A DNA stretch of 64,000 bases. Origin: Aegilops tauschii subsp. strangulata. Taxonomy: Eukaryota > Streptophyta > Magnoliopsida > Poales > Poaceae. The notes beneath the pieces were generated by a model, which was given only the letters and a program-made list of their open reading frames with translations, was not told the origin of the DNA and ran no database searches. How positions within the stretch are numbered: the first letter of the stretch is position 1; each line of letters starts with the position of its first letter. Below, one piece after another: positions 22,928-34,720 of this stretch. The stretch is taken from positions 157,456,627 through 157,520,626 of the forward strand of contig NC_053036.3 in assembly GCF_002575655.3 (NCBI RefSeq), in the 5' to 3' direction. The translations under genes were made by a program, and so were the position numbers.

Positions 22928-24180
22928 CTGTTAGACATACAAATTAGTTCTTCTACTAGATATTATAGGAAAAACATATATGCTTTTTTATGAAGTCTAG
23001 AAGAAAATACCTAGGTCGATGTCTAAAGCTATGGCAAGATATTTGGACGAGCAGATCTAAGTAACAAAATATATGTAAAGCTAATTCAGCAAACAAATTT
23101 GAGTGCTAAATTATGGCTAGCTGTTTCAGCAGTCAATGAGGCCGAGCACACAGCCATCAAACTATCGAAGGCCATCATAGCAACAAAGATCGAGTATAAA
23201 ACGGTGTAGAGCTATTTCACCAAACAGATTGGCTACTAGACCATGGCAATCTACGTCACAATAAATATATGGCAGAATATTTTAGCAACTAGTCGGCCTT
23301 GGCATGCCATCTCAGCTAAGCAGATTGAGTGCAGAACAGGGCAAGGAAGCTTCTTAAGCAGAGCATATTGACTGTAAACTACTTCGGCAAACAGTGAGAT
23401 TAACAGCGTCTATCAGCTAACATTCAGCGCTACACCAACATGCACGTGGCCTCAGTCTAGAATGCACGTACCGTGCGAGAAGCTGACCGTCGTGCGTCTC
23501 CACACGAACGTCGCCAGCGGTGGCGGCGTTGACCGCCGTGCGCCTCCACAAGAACGTCGCCAGCGGTGGCGGCGCGGCTAGAGGACGGCAGTCTACGAGA
23601 GCGTACTGTCGGAGCAAGAGGATCGCCGTGCGTCCCGTCGATGAACCGCGGTGCCGACGTATCGGCGTGGTGGGGAGGGCGGCTTTGGCGGAGCGAATGG
23701 AGTGGAGGGGGACGGGGGGAGGGGGTTTGGGGAATATTATTGGCTAGTTGGCCGAAGGGCGGTTTAATCTAGGATTTGGGGGAATTTTTGGGTGGGGGAG
23801 GATTTTCGCGCGGTGGGCGGGGGGAGTTATGCGCATGGTCGGTTTCTCCAAGTGCAGTCCCACGTGTCAGTGAAGAGGCAAGCCGAAGCGCGTTCCATTT
23901 GCGTGAGCCGTGTGCAGGACCGAACGTGTGTGGGGTGCAATGCGAGCACGACAGGGGTGCTGTGAGTGTACCGCCTTTTTTCCTTTTAAACTAGGTGCTT
24001 CGCCCCCTCAAAAAAAACTTGTTGCTTCACGCGATCCATCGATACTACTACTAGTAATCCGGTAATCCCGACTAAAACGGCGCGGCCGGGTCTTTTCCCG
24101 CGTGATATGCTGGGAGGTTGGCTTAGTTGGGTTTTTTAGGACGAGTAATGCTACACCTATGTAGTCCCAGTTACGTACTT
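22928..24180 (-). promoter_or_regulatory. Upstream region of the transposase gene
   Basis: It starts with an AT-rich stretch, perhaps a 5' intron (to about 23420). A GC-rich part with a 46-base tandem duplication follows (23485 and 23531, each gaccg then tcgtgcg/ccgtgcg). Downstream are gtcccacgtgtcagt, a G-box-like motif, at about 23858 and a block resembling sequence at 29820-29920. No protein is supported. Confidence 0.4.
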
Positions 24181-25330
24181 AACATAATGTGAAACGTGTG
24201 AGCTGTTGATTGTATATTGGCGGAGGGAGGGGCCCACCACCATGAAAATCAGGGGAGGAGAGAGAGAGGCAATTTACGTTAGCCCTTTCGTAGGTTCCCG
24301 TAGATGTAGGAAAATGTGAAATGCGTGAATGTGCATTTGTAGACAATGCCTTCCCTCGTTCATCCTTTTCTCCCACAAGATCTTGATCTTCCGTGCAACG
24401 CACGGGCATCTTGCTAGTAATCCTACAATATACTATATTATTGTGAAAGTTCATATACACCGGCCGAGATTAATGCAAACACGGCAGATTTTCATTACAT
24501 TTCGAACTTTTATAGGACAGAAAAATAAAAGAAACCTGACCCTAAACCTATTCTACGGCGGCGACCGACGTCCTCCATCTGCGATCTCCATGTACGGGGG
24601 CGGGGTTCAAGACCCGTGAAGTGAAGGTGCGGTCTCCGGCGAGGAAAAGTAGAACACGGGAGACGGACCGGCCAGTTGGCACACCATGCCCTGCCGCCTC
24701 CCATGCCCTACTCATCCTCGGAGGAGTCCCCGACCTCGGCGGTGCCGGACGTTGGACGGCGGCAAGTAGGACGCGTGGCTGACGGTGCTCCCGTCGTCGG
24801 CCGCCAGCGTGGCCACCGCTTGTGCGGTGACTTGAGCGAGGGCGGCGACCTCGAGCTCCATCCCCGAAGACAAGCTCTCCCGTAGAGCGTTTGCGCTTGC
24901 GGTCATGGCGGATGTGGTGCCAGGTAGGAGGACGATGCGCTATGGTGTGGAGGTTAGATGGGCGTTGCCGCTTTAAGTAGCGCATTCCGGTGAGGCCAAG
25001 CGTCCTGGTGCATCATTAAGTCGCCGGAGTTGGTTCCTCGGGCACCGAGCCTCTTAACGACGGCATATGGACGGACGGCATGAATGCGGGCAGCTGGCGC
25101 CGGCTGGGAATGCACCACGCGACGGCGCGAGGGACGAGGGTTTTTGGTGTGCCAGGGTAGTCAGCTGCGGTCGTGGAAACGTTGGAGATGCCCTTTGCTC
25201 ACATGCGATCGACGCATGTCATTGAAAAAGCAAGACGACCCGGCATGGTCTCAGGTCCTGAGGATGCAGTTGGCCGCGCTACACCACTCCGCGGACGCAT
25301 CCCGGTGCCCCGTGCATCCTCGACGAGCCG
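24181..25330. other. Unassigned CACTA interior; one MITE arm and a GC-rich stretch
   Basis: 24327-24418 matches the right arm of the fold-back element at 31262-31747 (ending gcatcttgctagta) without its partner arm. From 24540 to 25300 the DNA is GC-rich with weak open frames on both strands (for example 24906-24712, -, beginning MTASANALRES). I recognise none of them. Confidence 0.4.
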
Positions 25331-25339
25331 GGTGTTGGG

Positions 25340-25611
25340 GTGTGTTTGGATTGTGGCCAAAGTGCACCTTACCAAAATTTTGGTCATGACCCAAAGATTG
25401 GTCTTTGTTTGGATGGTTGCCATTTTTTTTAGGTTTTAGTCATGACCCAAAAATGGATGGTTGCCATTTTTTGGCATGCCAATGAACTCTAGCCAACTCT
25501 AGTTCATTTTTCTTGCCGGTGTTGGCCAAATCATGGGCAACCAAAACCTCAACCAAAATTTTGGCTACCCAATGCTTTGATGGGGCAACCTTGGGCACAA
25601 ACCAAACATAC
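25340..25611. mobile_element. Small inverted-repeat element, MITE-like
   Basis: The left end gtgtgtttggattgtggccaa and the right end read in reverse, gtatgtttggtttgtgcccaa, match at 17 of 21 positions. The interior has inverted accaaaattttggt words. No convincing target duplication, so the superfamily is open. Confidence 0.45.
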
Positions 25612-26552
25612 TAGCTGTTGGTCGTGCCACAGCACTAACGCCACCTTCGGCACACTGAAATCGACTGTGTCTAGCGACGATGAGTGTGTCGCTCACCGCG
25701 GTCGCCGTGTCCAGAGGCGGTGCTGGAGCTGCGCCACGTTGTTGGCCCCCACGACCCACATGAACGGTTGCCAGTGGCGAGGAGGTCGTGGGCCATCTCC
25801 TCCATTGGACTAGTTTGCGCTATGTCGTCCCGACAGGTGTGCCCCACATGTCGGTTTCCCTGTTTTCCCGGCCATATTCGAGCGTCAGTGCTCCGCATTG
25901 CACATTAGGCCTTTCACTATGTAGGCCAAGCGAGACAACTTATTGTTTATTTGAGCCGGTCAAGTATAATCATGTGGCGTTTGCTTATTTCTCATTCATC
26001 TCCAACCCTCTTCTCCATCGATCATGTCGCCCTCCGGTCGAGTCCATCCTCCCGCATGCCTCATTTGACCATTCTGTCGAGTATCATTCGCATGTGGGCC
26101 TAGACCATGCTTGTATTTCCAATGTTTATTTGTAATTTGTTCGACATGCATACAAACAAATAGTTCATTTGAAGTTTCACTTTGCCTCCACTACGTGTCG
26201 CTTCGCGTCTTAGTTTTGGCATCCCATTCGGTTCATGCATGCCCCGACACATGTTGACGAGATCGATTGATGTTCAGAGATCAATTGCGTGTCGTGCAAG
26301 GAGATAAAGGTTTGGTCTGTTTCTATGATAGAAATGACCCGCGGGGGGGGGGGGGGGGTCTGTGTGGATTAGAGGGCGTATATTGTATGTTCATAAGCGA
26401 AACGAACGTATTGTACCCACCCTAGTCCTCTTTCAATCGATCTCCGGACCCCGAGATGAAATCGAGAGAGAACGAGTGGGGGCATGTGTGATACCTAAGG
26501 CGGATTCAAAATTTTGAACCGGTGATCATAGCATCCACAAATCATATATAAA
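25612..26552. other. Unassigned CACTA interior with a 16-G run
   Basis: No gene or element recognised. A run of about 16 g lies at 26343-26358. Repeat-type motifs begin near 26378 (see 26378-27021). Confidence 0.4.
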
Positions 26553-27021
26553 GGGTATTCAATGTTCGTTTCGTTTTTGAACGTACAATATACTCCCTCC
26601 TATCCTTTCTAGTCTACATATAAGTTTTATGTGTAGTCAAAGTATCTCTACTTTGATAAAAAAAAAGTATCAACATTCAACAACGCCCAATCAATATTGT
26701 TAGATTCGTACGTGCTCCTAGATTTGTACTCGAGATGGTTTCCAATTTGTTTTCAACCACGTGAATGTGCTTGTTCTTGCGCATGCTCTTCGTACTAGGA
26801 TTTTGCCACGTATAGCCAGTCCAATGGTAACTTTTTTAAGCTCCCTGTCCAATATACTAGTGGAGTACTGACAACATTTGTACTAGAGTATGCAGTGCTC
26901 ATAGTTGTACTCCCTCCTTCCATTTATATAGGGCCTATGTGGAGGAGAGAGATGTGAAAAACTAAGGGGAGTGAGCTCTCATGCAAGAGCCTAGCTATAT
27001 ACGCAACGAACATTGAATACC
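26378..27021. repeat. Three copies of an inverted motif around Stowaway-like fragments
   Basis: A motif of about 38 bases (gtatattgtatgttca then gaaacgaacgt) at 26378 recurs inverted at 26555-26592. Part of it recurs in the first orientation at 26999-27021 (caacgaacattgaataccc). Between copies 2 and 3 are two starts of Stowaway type (tactccctcc at 26590 and gtactccctcc at 26916), neither with a matching right end. Confidence 0.5.
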
Positions 27022-27817
27022 CTGGCCTGGCGCTGGGCTGGCCTGGTGGCTAGCTGGGCCGGCCCAGTTCGGGGGAGATTTTTTTTTTAACACAGACAAA
27101 TGAAAATAAATAAGAACAATAAAAACAAAAAATATAGAGGCATATAATATATCAAAATTTTCAGAAAAAGATTTCCTACAGCATGAACATTTTTCTAGCG
27201 TCAAATAAAATCCACACAATTTTAAATAAAGCAAAGAGTGCTATTGTTGTAATAAAACCCAATAAAAATTATTTTAAAAATACCAAAATGAATTCAAATT
27301 TATTTCTCTCCAATTTTCTATTGTAGGGAATCATGTTACCCTATTTTCCATGTATTTTATTTTTGGAGAAAAATAATTTGAATAAAACCCAAATAACTCC
27401 AAATTAAAAATAATTTGCAAAAGGACTTTGAATTTGATCCTTTGAAACTCCCAACTCATATTTCATATGTTTTGAAGAAGTCATTTTATCTTCGCTCGTG
27501 AAAATCATTGAGTTGCATAAAGTTTTAGAATTGGAAATATTCTCCAATGAAATTCAAATATTTTCAACACCCCTTGCCATTTAAATAAATGGAAGAAGTC
27601 ATGTCATCTTCTCTCCAGGGTTTTGTGGTGAAAAGAATTTGAATTCACGGAGATCATAAAAGCAAAAATGAAAGTTTGGGAAAGTCCTTTTATTCCCTCT
27701 CATTTAACTTTCAAAAGGTTTCGAATTTCACTCAATTTCACACAATCAAACAAACAATCAATCAAATCTATCTATTTATTATAACATTCCAAAATTTAGA
27801 ATTTTGGGATGTTACAG
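27022..27817 (-). mobile_element. LTR fragment or solo LTR of a chromovirus-like element
   Basis: Read on -, it starts TGTAACATCCCAAAATTC at 27817, a start typical of Del/Tekay-type LTRs in grasses. It runs through AT-rich sequence to ctgggccggcccagc near 27055. No second LTR, PBS or coding sequence. The far end is not defined. It cuts directly into the repeat ORF that follows, removing that ORF's start. Confidence 0.55.
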
Positions 27818-27823
27818 ACACGG

Positions 27824-28325
27824 AGCACGCGCATGCCGCTGCCATCGAGGCTCTCCTGCAGGCGGAACTAGATGTCGTGGATGTGAACCGGGCGGCGGAG
27901 GATCAACTTGAGGCGAAGCGCGCGGATGCCGCTGCCATCGAGGCCCTCCTGCAGGCGGAACCGGACGTCCTGGACTTGAACCCGGCGCAGAGGCTCAACT
28001 CGACGCGGTGCGCGCGGATGCCGCTCTCATCGAGGCCCTCCCGCAGGCGGAACCGGACGTCCTGGACTTGAACCGGGCGGCGGAGGCTCGACTCGACGCG
28101 GAGCGCGCGGATGCTGCTGCCATCGAGGCCCTCCTGCAGGCGGAACCGGACGTCCTCGACTTGAACTGGGCGGTGCTCTCGTCCGTGCAGAGCGCCCGCA
28201 CGCTCCGCGTGAATGAGTAGCTGGAGGCCGAGGACAACCACGGTGCGGAGACACACATCGGCAGCTACGGCTGGTTCGCGCCGGCAGCCAAAGACGACGA
28301 GGCCGTCTCATTCCGTGAGAAGTGA
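27824..28325 (+). pseudogene. ORF remnant built of 31-residue repeats
   Basis: Four copies of a 93-base unit begin at 27836, 27929, 28021 and 28114. Each encodes a version of A-A-I-E-A-L-L-Q-A-E-P-D-V-L-D-L-N-R-A-A followed by E-A-R-L-D-A-E-R-A-D. The third copy is one base short, which shifts the frame. A TAG at 28218-28220 precedes further in-frame sequence (LEAEDNHGAETHIGSYGWFAP) to a TGA at 28323-28325. The repeat is amphipathic and rich in Ala, Glu and Leu, so probably helical. The start is lost to the LTR fragment at 27817. I do not recognise the protein. It could be a CACTA gene part or captured host sequence. Confidence 0.5.
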
Positions 28326-31005
28326 TAGTTTTTCTTTATGTTGTTGTTTTTATGGATCTTTTGCTATGTAAAAACATATATTGTTATGCAAGTCGCTTGA
28401 CTTGGGTCAGTCTACCATTTCAGGCGGTTGGATGAATATCCTACGTCTCCTAACCCTTCTTCCTCACCTCTTCTTCTTCCCCAATAGACCAACGCACGGG
28501 CCGTACGGATACTCCCCAACATGTGGTTGGATAAACATACTCTATGAACGAAAATTATGTGTCAGCGGTAGGATGGCTGAGTTTGGTTTGTTCACATGCG
28601 ACAGCATGTGTCAATGAGGGTGTGTTCCCTTGGTTGGGTTTGCGGCGTGCAGGAGCGACTGTGCATGTGAGGGTGCGGTGCGACCGCGGCGTGCAGGAGC
28701 GACCATGTGAGGGTGTGGTGCGACCACGACAGCCGTGCGCAAGTGTACCTCCTTTTCATTTTGAAAACTTTAGGCAAGCTTGGCAAAAATGTGTGGCGAA
28801 GTATGGCAATGCAAGGCCTAGACCCAAACAGGATAAGTACGTAGTACTACGTACTAGGAGTACTAGTGTTAAAAAAAAGAAAGGCGGGGTTTTTCTTCGC
28901 AGGATTAATCGATACAAATCCTTGTTTCACATGTCAATTAATGCATATTTTTTCTCCAAAGCCCAAAGAGCTAACCATCTCACTCCTCATCGCTTGATTA
29001 ATGCAGCGCCATGCAAACCAACCTTCTCACTTCCGCATGCATGCAGGGGATATTAATGTCCTTGGTTGCTAGTATGAGGCAAACCCCATCAATTTTGCCT
29101 CGATTAGTGTTAGTGGCCTTTTGCAAATTGTAATTTTGATATACTGGCCTTGTGTACAAAAAAAATGGAGGTAGTAACTATATTTGACTTCCTTCCCCAT
29201 TGCGGTGACGTCGATGATATCTCGAACGTTGTGGTTTGGCGAAGTGCGTTCGACGGAGAACACCATTGAGGGAGACCACGGTAAGTCGTTCGCAAGTGCC
29301 GCCTGCAAGCCGAGACAACCGCCGTATTTGCATCCAGGAAGTCCGTTGAACCAAAGGACGCGTAAATGTACTAGTACTACTCGTACACAATAGCGTCGTC
29401 CGTCCAGCTTAGTGCGGTGAGATGGTTTCCCGAAGAAGATGATGGAGAAGCGGAGTCAGCGAAGAGTGAAATGATGGTTGCTTCGTTCGTGCTTTGTGAT
29501 TTGACGCCTCACTGCTTTGTGATTTGTGATAGAAGGGACAGGGGAGTAGACTCTATCCTCTATACTGTACATGCGTCCAAGCACGGGAGAAAGAGGAGAG
29601 ACGTTGCATTTCTATTCCTATAATCAATCAATCAGGGAGCTTCGGTTCCATCCTTTTGGCTTTGGCAACACCGTCTACAATGGTTCCCACGATGCCAAAA
29701 GCTATTTTCACATTTGGCTACACATTGTGGATGCCCTTAACCATAGCACTTGGTTTTGCTCCTGTGTGCTATCTCTACAAATCTCAATTATATTGATCTA
29801 AAAAATTATAGAATCAAGATTAGTAAAAAGGAGGTGATTTTGCCGCGCGAATGGCGGGGGAGGTTTCTTATTTTTAGAGGATGTTGTCCTGGCGGTTTGC
29901 TAACATGCGGTCCCACGTGTCAGTGCTTTACCAAGCCGATCCGCTTCCCACATGAGGCAGAACAACGGCAGAAGCAACACGTGGTTAACTTGAAGAAGAT
30001 GAGGGAGAAGTGGATTCAGCAACGAGTGAAATGATGGTTGCTTCGTCCCTCCAACTTGTTTTTAGCATTATTACTTCGTCCCTCCAACTTAACTGCGGGA
30101 AAGGTGCAGCTTTGTGATTTGACGCCTCATTGCTCATTACTACGCCGGCGCCATGACTGGGTGCTTCACCCTGGCTGGACTGTATTCCGGTATGGCACGT
30201 GGACCCGGTAGCTTGATGCCCCACATGTCGGCAAAAGGGACTAGAAGATTTATGAAAGCGAGCACTCCACTCTTACGACGGAGGAGTACACGACACGACG
30301 GCCCAGTGAATTGTCACTTGTACTGTATATAGTACTATAGTTTTGCTGTTTTGCACGATCCATCGATACAAACCCGATTAAACAGGAAAGGGCGGGATTT
30401 TTCCCGCGCGGTATATGATACTGGCCATACATTTCAAAGGCAATTTTAATGTATGCAAACTGAATAATTAAGTAACAATATGATATCTAGTAAAACTAAA
30501 AACACATATGATTCATTGTGTTAGAGTGTAGTAGTAGTGTTGTATTGCATAGTTGTTAGATGTAACATGCGAGAACGTGCAGAGATGTAGTTTTGGAGGG
30601 CCTACAGAGAGAAAAGCGTAATACGTTCACCGAACTTCAGAATAAGCTGATTACGGTCACTATATACATTTTGCGGTGATTATACGGTTACATGCTCACG
30701 GTTCAGCATCGGATTGCACTCTGTTGACCGGCCAAATAGTCTGCGTGGCACCATGTTGACTAGTTAAATTGACCACGTTCCTTGTGGATCCCACCTGTCA
30801 GTTCGCATAGGGAAAAGGTCAGATAAACACAAATTTACGCACGCGCGACAAGACTCCACCCCGTGCGCAGGAATCACCTGGTTGTGTATGTGTCTGTCAG
30901 GGCCTGATGTGTGCGCATGCACGTGTAGGTTGAGCACTTGAGCGTGAGAGTGTGTGTTGGTCGTGTGGTGTACTGGTGTGTGCATGCATGCGTGCGTGTG
31001 TGCGT
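28326..31005. other. Unassigned CACTA interior
   Basis: No gene is supported. Contents: a duplicated unit of about 40 bases (cggcgtgcaggagcgac) at 28642-28730; a block (gattaatcgatacaaatcc with cggggtttttc) at 28870-28920 that resembles 24025-24110 and 30355-30425; and a stretch at 29830-29990 resembling 23770-23900, both with gtcccacgtgtcagt. These look like old internal duplications of promoter-type sequence. Confidence 0.4.
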
Positions 31006-31117
31006 GTGAGTGTTGCGTGCGTGCGTGGCTGCGTGTGTACGTGTGAGTGTTGCGTGCGTGCGTGGGTGCATGTGTTCATGTGAGTGTTGCGTGCATGCAG
31101 TTCGTGTGCATGCGTGC
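31006..31117. repeat. 37-base GT-rich minisatellite
   Basis: gtgagtgttgcgtgc recurs at 31006, 31043 and 31080, giving three units of 37 bases. The wider region 30920-31130 is rich in gtgtg and gcgtgcgtg and can form Z-DNA. Confidence 0.75.
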
Positions 31118-31261
31118 GTGTGTGTATAATCACCACACCAGCTCCTGTGTGTTAAAACAGACGACTCAGCATACCAATACAAGGCCACCTTGTCCGTTGT
31201 GCCCGCGGTCATGACTTTGAACCACCGTCCAATAATTTTTTGTCGTTTGTTTTCATTCTTA

Positions 31262-31747
31262 CTAGCAAGATGCCCATGCGTTGCACGTAACATCAAGATG
31301 CATTTGTATGACTAGTTTATCTTGTGAGAGAAAAGGATGAACGAGGGAAGGCCTTATTTGCAAATGTGGAGAGGTGTGTGGGTACATCTTAGGCAAAATT
31401 GTCATAGTTTATTTCCTATCCGTTAGATATAAATCGGAGGGCCTATATTGCAGGACGGCAGGCACACCATCATCACCAACTCTGTTTTTTATAAGAGTGT
31501 ATTTTATCCCTACTCTTATAAAAAGCATTGTCGGTGATGATCGTGTGCCTGCCATCCTGCAATATAGGTCGTCCGATCTATATCTGACGGATAAGAAGGA
31601 AACTATGGCAATTTTGCAAAAAGATACCCACACCCCTCTCCACACTTGCAAATAAGGCCTTCCCTTGTTCATCCTTTTCTCCCACAAGATAAACTACTCA
31701 TACAAATGCATCTTGATGTTCCGTGCAACGCATGGGCATCTTGCTAG
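31262..31747. mobile_element. Fold-back MITE with ~240-bp arms
   Basis: It starts ctagcaagatgccca and ends as the inverse, tgggcatcttgctag, with TA on both sides (31260-31261 and 31748-31749). Almost the whole sequence is one inverted repeat. Arms match through gtgtgggta, ctatattgcagga and ggcaggcacac to a centre near 31503. No coding capacity. A TA duplication suggests a Tc1/mariner-like enzyme, but the ends are not those of Stowaway. A partial second copy lies at 24327-24418. Confidence 0.78.
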
Positions 31748-31749
31748 TA

Positions 31750-34121
31750 TTTTATAAGAGTGTAGATGTAGAGTAGATACAAGCCGACAGGTGGGCCCGA
31801 TGGTAGTGAGATAATGTGATGCAACACTAGAGGTGCCACGTGGAGCGTTTAACTGGTCAACTAGTCATGTCATGAGCAAATACAGAGTTGTACGGTGAGC
31901 CCGTGACTGTATAATAACCACAAAACGTAAATGGTGACCGTAATAAGTGGATTCTAAAGTCCAATGTACGTATCGGGCTTTCGCACCAAATGCAATGATC
32001 GTCACTGTATATATCGCGAGAGAAAGATGAAACATGCGTGAATGTGCTGGGGGCTTACTTTTAGAGGACCTGGAGATAGTTTGTGTGCGTACCTGAAAGG
32101 GGCGTAGAGGGGGTATGCGATGGAGAGAGAGATGCTCTTCGTTTCTCTTTATTATGCCTACCTTTATATATAGTATAAAAATATACAAATTCACAGTGCG
32201 GAATAAATATCATTGTGGGCACCATGCAATGCAAGCGTTCATACTCCTCCATATAACTTTGTAATGTTGTATATATGTAGAAATTCTAAAAAAAAATTGG
32301 CCACACTTTATTCAAAAGGAATGTTGTATGCGAAATAAACGTGAAGAGAGGGATTTTTAGATCAATGGGTACGTGATGTAACATGTGTGAATGTGTAGTT
32401 GATGCATTTGGCAGGGCCTAGAGAGGTATGTGTGTGTATTACATATTCGAGAGAGGCATGGATAGAGCGGCCGACAGGGGGGCGTGGGAGAGATAGCACG
32501 AGAAATGAGAGTGGTCTAGAGAGAGAGACGAATATGACGTCACGGCGAGAGATTCCCTTGAGTGTGTATATGTAAGGGGGAGTGGATAGAGGCACCAGGA
32601 GAATATATATTTTTGTGTGGTGTCTGTGTTGGTATGTGTGGGTGTGAGAAGATAACGAGACATGGGGGCAGAGGGTGTGTCACCGCCTGAGGTCCGGTGG
32701 GTCGAGGTGAGGTCCTTCGTTCGGTTCCGTCCCGCGCCACATTGGTCGGCCCGTGACGCATTTAGGGAGACCCATGGATGACTAGTCGTACAAGACAAAG
32801 ATAGCATAATTGCGAAGGACTCTATGTCCACTGACAAAGCCGGCTAGGATTTGTAACCCTGGGTTCTCGGACTAAGGTAACCCCTTTATCTCTGATATTA
32901 CTATTCATCCAACCTAACTTTAAGGGGCATCCTACATAATGCTCTGCTAGAATCATACTCGTCGATTAGGAAGAGAGGTGTGAGACAATGCTTGAGAGAC
33001 ATGCCTACAGATAATGTGCGTACAGGAGACACGTAGGCAGGTCTATGTATATAGAAAGGGTCGATGGGGATTGTGCGTGTGTATGCTTGTGAGAGGAAGA
33101 GTGCTTGTGATAAAGGTTAGTGAAAACAGTCGTAAATGGTTACGAGAGGGAGGGAGGGTTATATCGAGAGCATGTGTGCAAGAAAGGGAGAGAGTGTGTG
33201 AGCATGTGTGAGAGACCATCGATGGAGAGTGAAACTACACGTACAAGACTGCTGTACACATTGATTAAAGATATAAATTGTATCCAAATATTAGGATGGG
33301 ATCATGATATTTGCAATTCGCGTAAGGAACGGTCACTGATCCATCAGACATCTAGATTCTATCGAATTTGAGCATGTCTATGTTATTATTCGACACAATT
33401 GATCCACATAGTTAGTATTTTGAACTCCAGACAATGCATCGCTTTAGCAATCGAATATAAACGTGAGTATAGTTCATGTTGTGTGTGTAAAGCACATTAT
33501 ACATACGAAAGTTACACAATGAACATTATAAATAGCTACCTATGAACTAGCATACATTTGAATTCAACTTAAGGTGGTTTTAAAAAATCGAATTCAACAT
33601 GAAGTCCATTCAATTATTTGAATTTGATATCATGGCGTTTGTAAATCATACCTAAATTATGGGGGCACCAATCTTTGCTCTGATTTTGTACATAATAGCA
33701 TATGTAGTCGTGTACAAAATAGATTCTAATTTAGCTCCTCCATTCCAAAATAATCGTAGTTATAGGATTTTCAAGTGTCAAAATTTCAAAAAGAAGCGGA
33801 TAATTTAATGAGGTTTTCAAACATACAAGGTCAAATTTAATGTTGTCTATTTAGGTCAATCCTCAAAGTTCAAGAGTACTCTAAACGTGAATGCTTGTGT
33901 TTCAAAATTTCGAACGAAGCGCCAAAAGAGCCTCTACTCGCCCGAAACCGCGTGAGACCAATGTTTGGTAGTACAAGGAAATTACTTTCTAATAACTCCG
34001 ACCCGTGAAACCTACCGGCCCGACATCCAAAGGTCTAAATCGGGGTAGGTTTGTAGCTTCATCTAGACGCCACGCAACCACCTCCGAAAAACATTCATAC
34101 ACAATGGTCGCCTAAGCACAC
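31750..34121. other. Unassigned CACTA interior
   Basis: No gene seen. The sequence has gagaga- and gtgtg-rich stretches (32440-32560, 33000-33220). A Stowaway-like left end (ctcctccattccaaaataatcg) is at about 33736 without a right end. Confidence 0.4.
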
Positions 34122-34720
34122 ATGCGCGCGGCCAAAATCGCTCCCGCCCACTATTTGGGACACCTAGGATTACCATCCTACCCCCGACCAGCAGTAGGTC
34201 CAAAATTTAAGAGGGGGCAAAGTTTGTACTTTCCCCAAATTTCAAACAAGCGCGTCCCATCTTCTGTTCAAAAAAGCCAAAACCAAGCACGTCCCAGACT
34301 GAAACATGGTTCTTCTCCCCTCCCCCCCCCCCCCTCGCCCACCCGTCCGATTCCCCATTCGTACTCCGTGGGCGCAAAAACTACCTCTCCACCAGCCGCG
34401 AAACCCCGGCGTTCTCCGTCCGCCACCCCATTCCACCCATCAACCGCCGCCTCCTCCATCACGCCGGAGCTGATACCCCGACGTTGTCGTCCACCACAAC
34501 CTCAATCGCAACGCCCTCCACGGCTAGTACTTGAAGCCGAGGCCGAGCCGTCCGTACCCGAGCCAGTTCAACCACGCCGTCCTGCGCCTCACCGCTGCCG
34601 CTCCAACTTCGCCACCCTCCACCGCACCGGAGTTGTTCCTGCTACGCCGTCCTTCGCTGCCTCGGATCTGCTTCCCCTCCGCCGACATACGGCCATGGCA
34701 ACACAGTCAACAATTTGGCC
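34122..34720 (+). promoter_or_regulatory. 5' leader of the TNPA-like gene, with an upstream ORF
   Basis: GC-rich leader with a C run (about 34323-34334) and an open frame of 200 codons (34122-34724) rich in Pro, Ser and Arg. Its TGA overlaps the ATG at 34721 as ATGA. The composition looks like translated leader rather than a conserved protein. Confidence 0.4.

Noticed and set aside
24548..24985. Minus-strand frame of 145 codons in GC-rich DNA
   Set aside because: No domain, competing frames on both strands, and a composition bias that explains its length.
30874..31296. His/Thr-rich frame of 140 codons on -
   Set aside because: Produced by the GT-rich minisatellite; no conserved features.
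34242..34462. Gly/Arg-rich minus-strand frames
   Set aside because: Opposite-strand reading of the C-rich leader of the TNPA-like gene.
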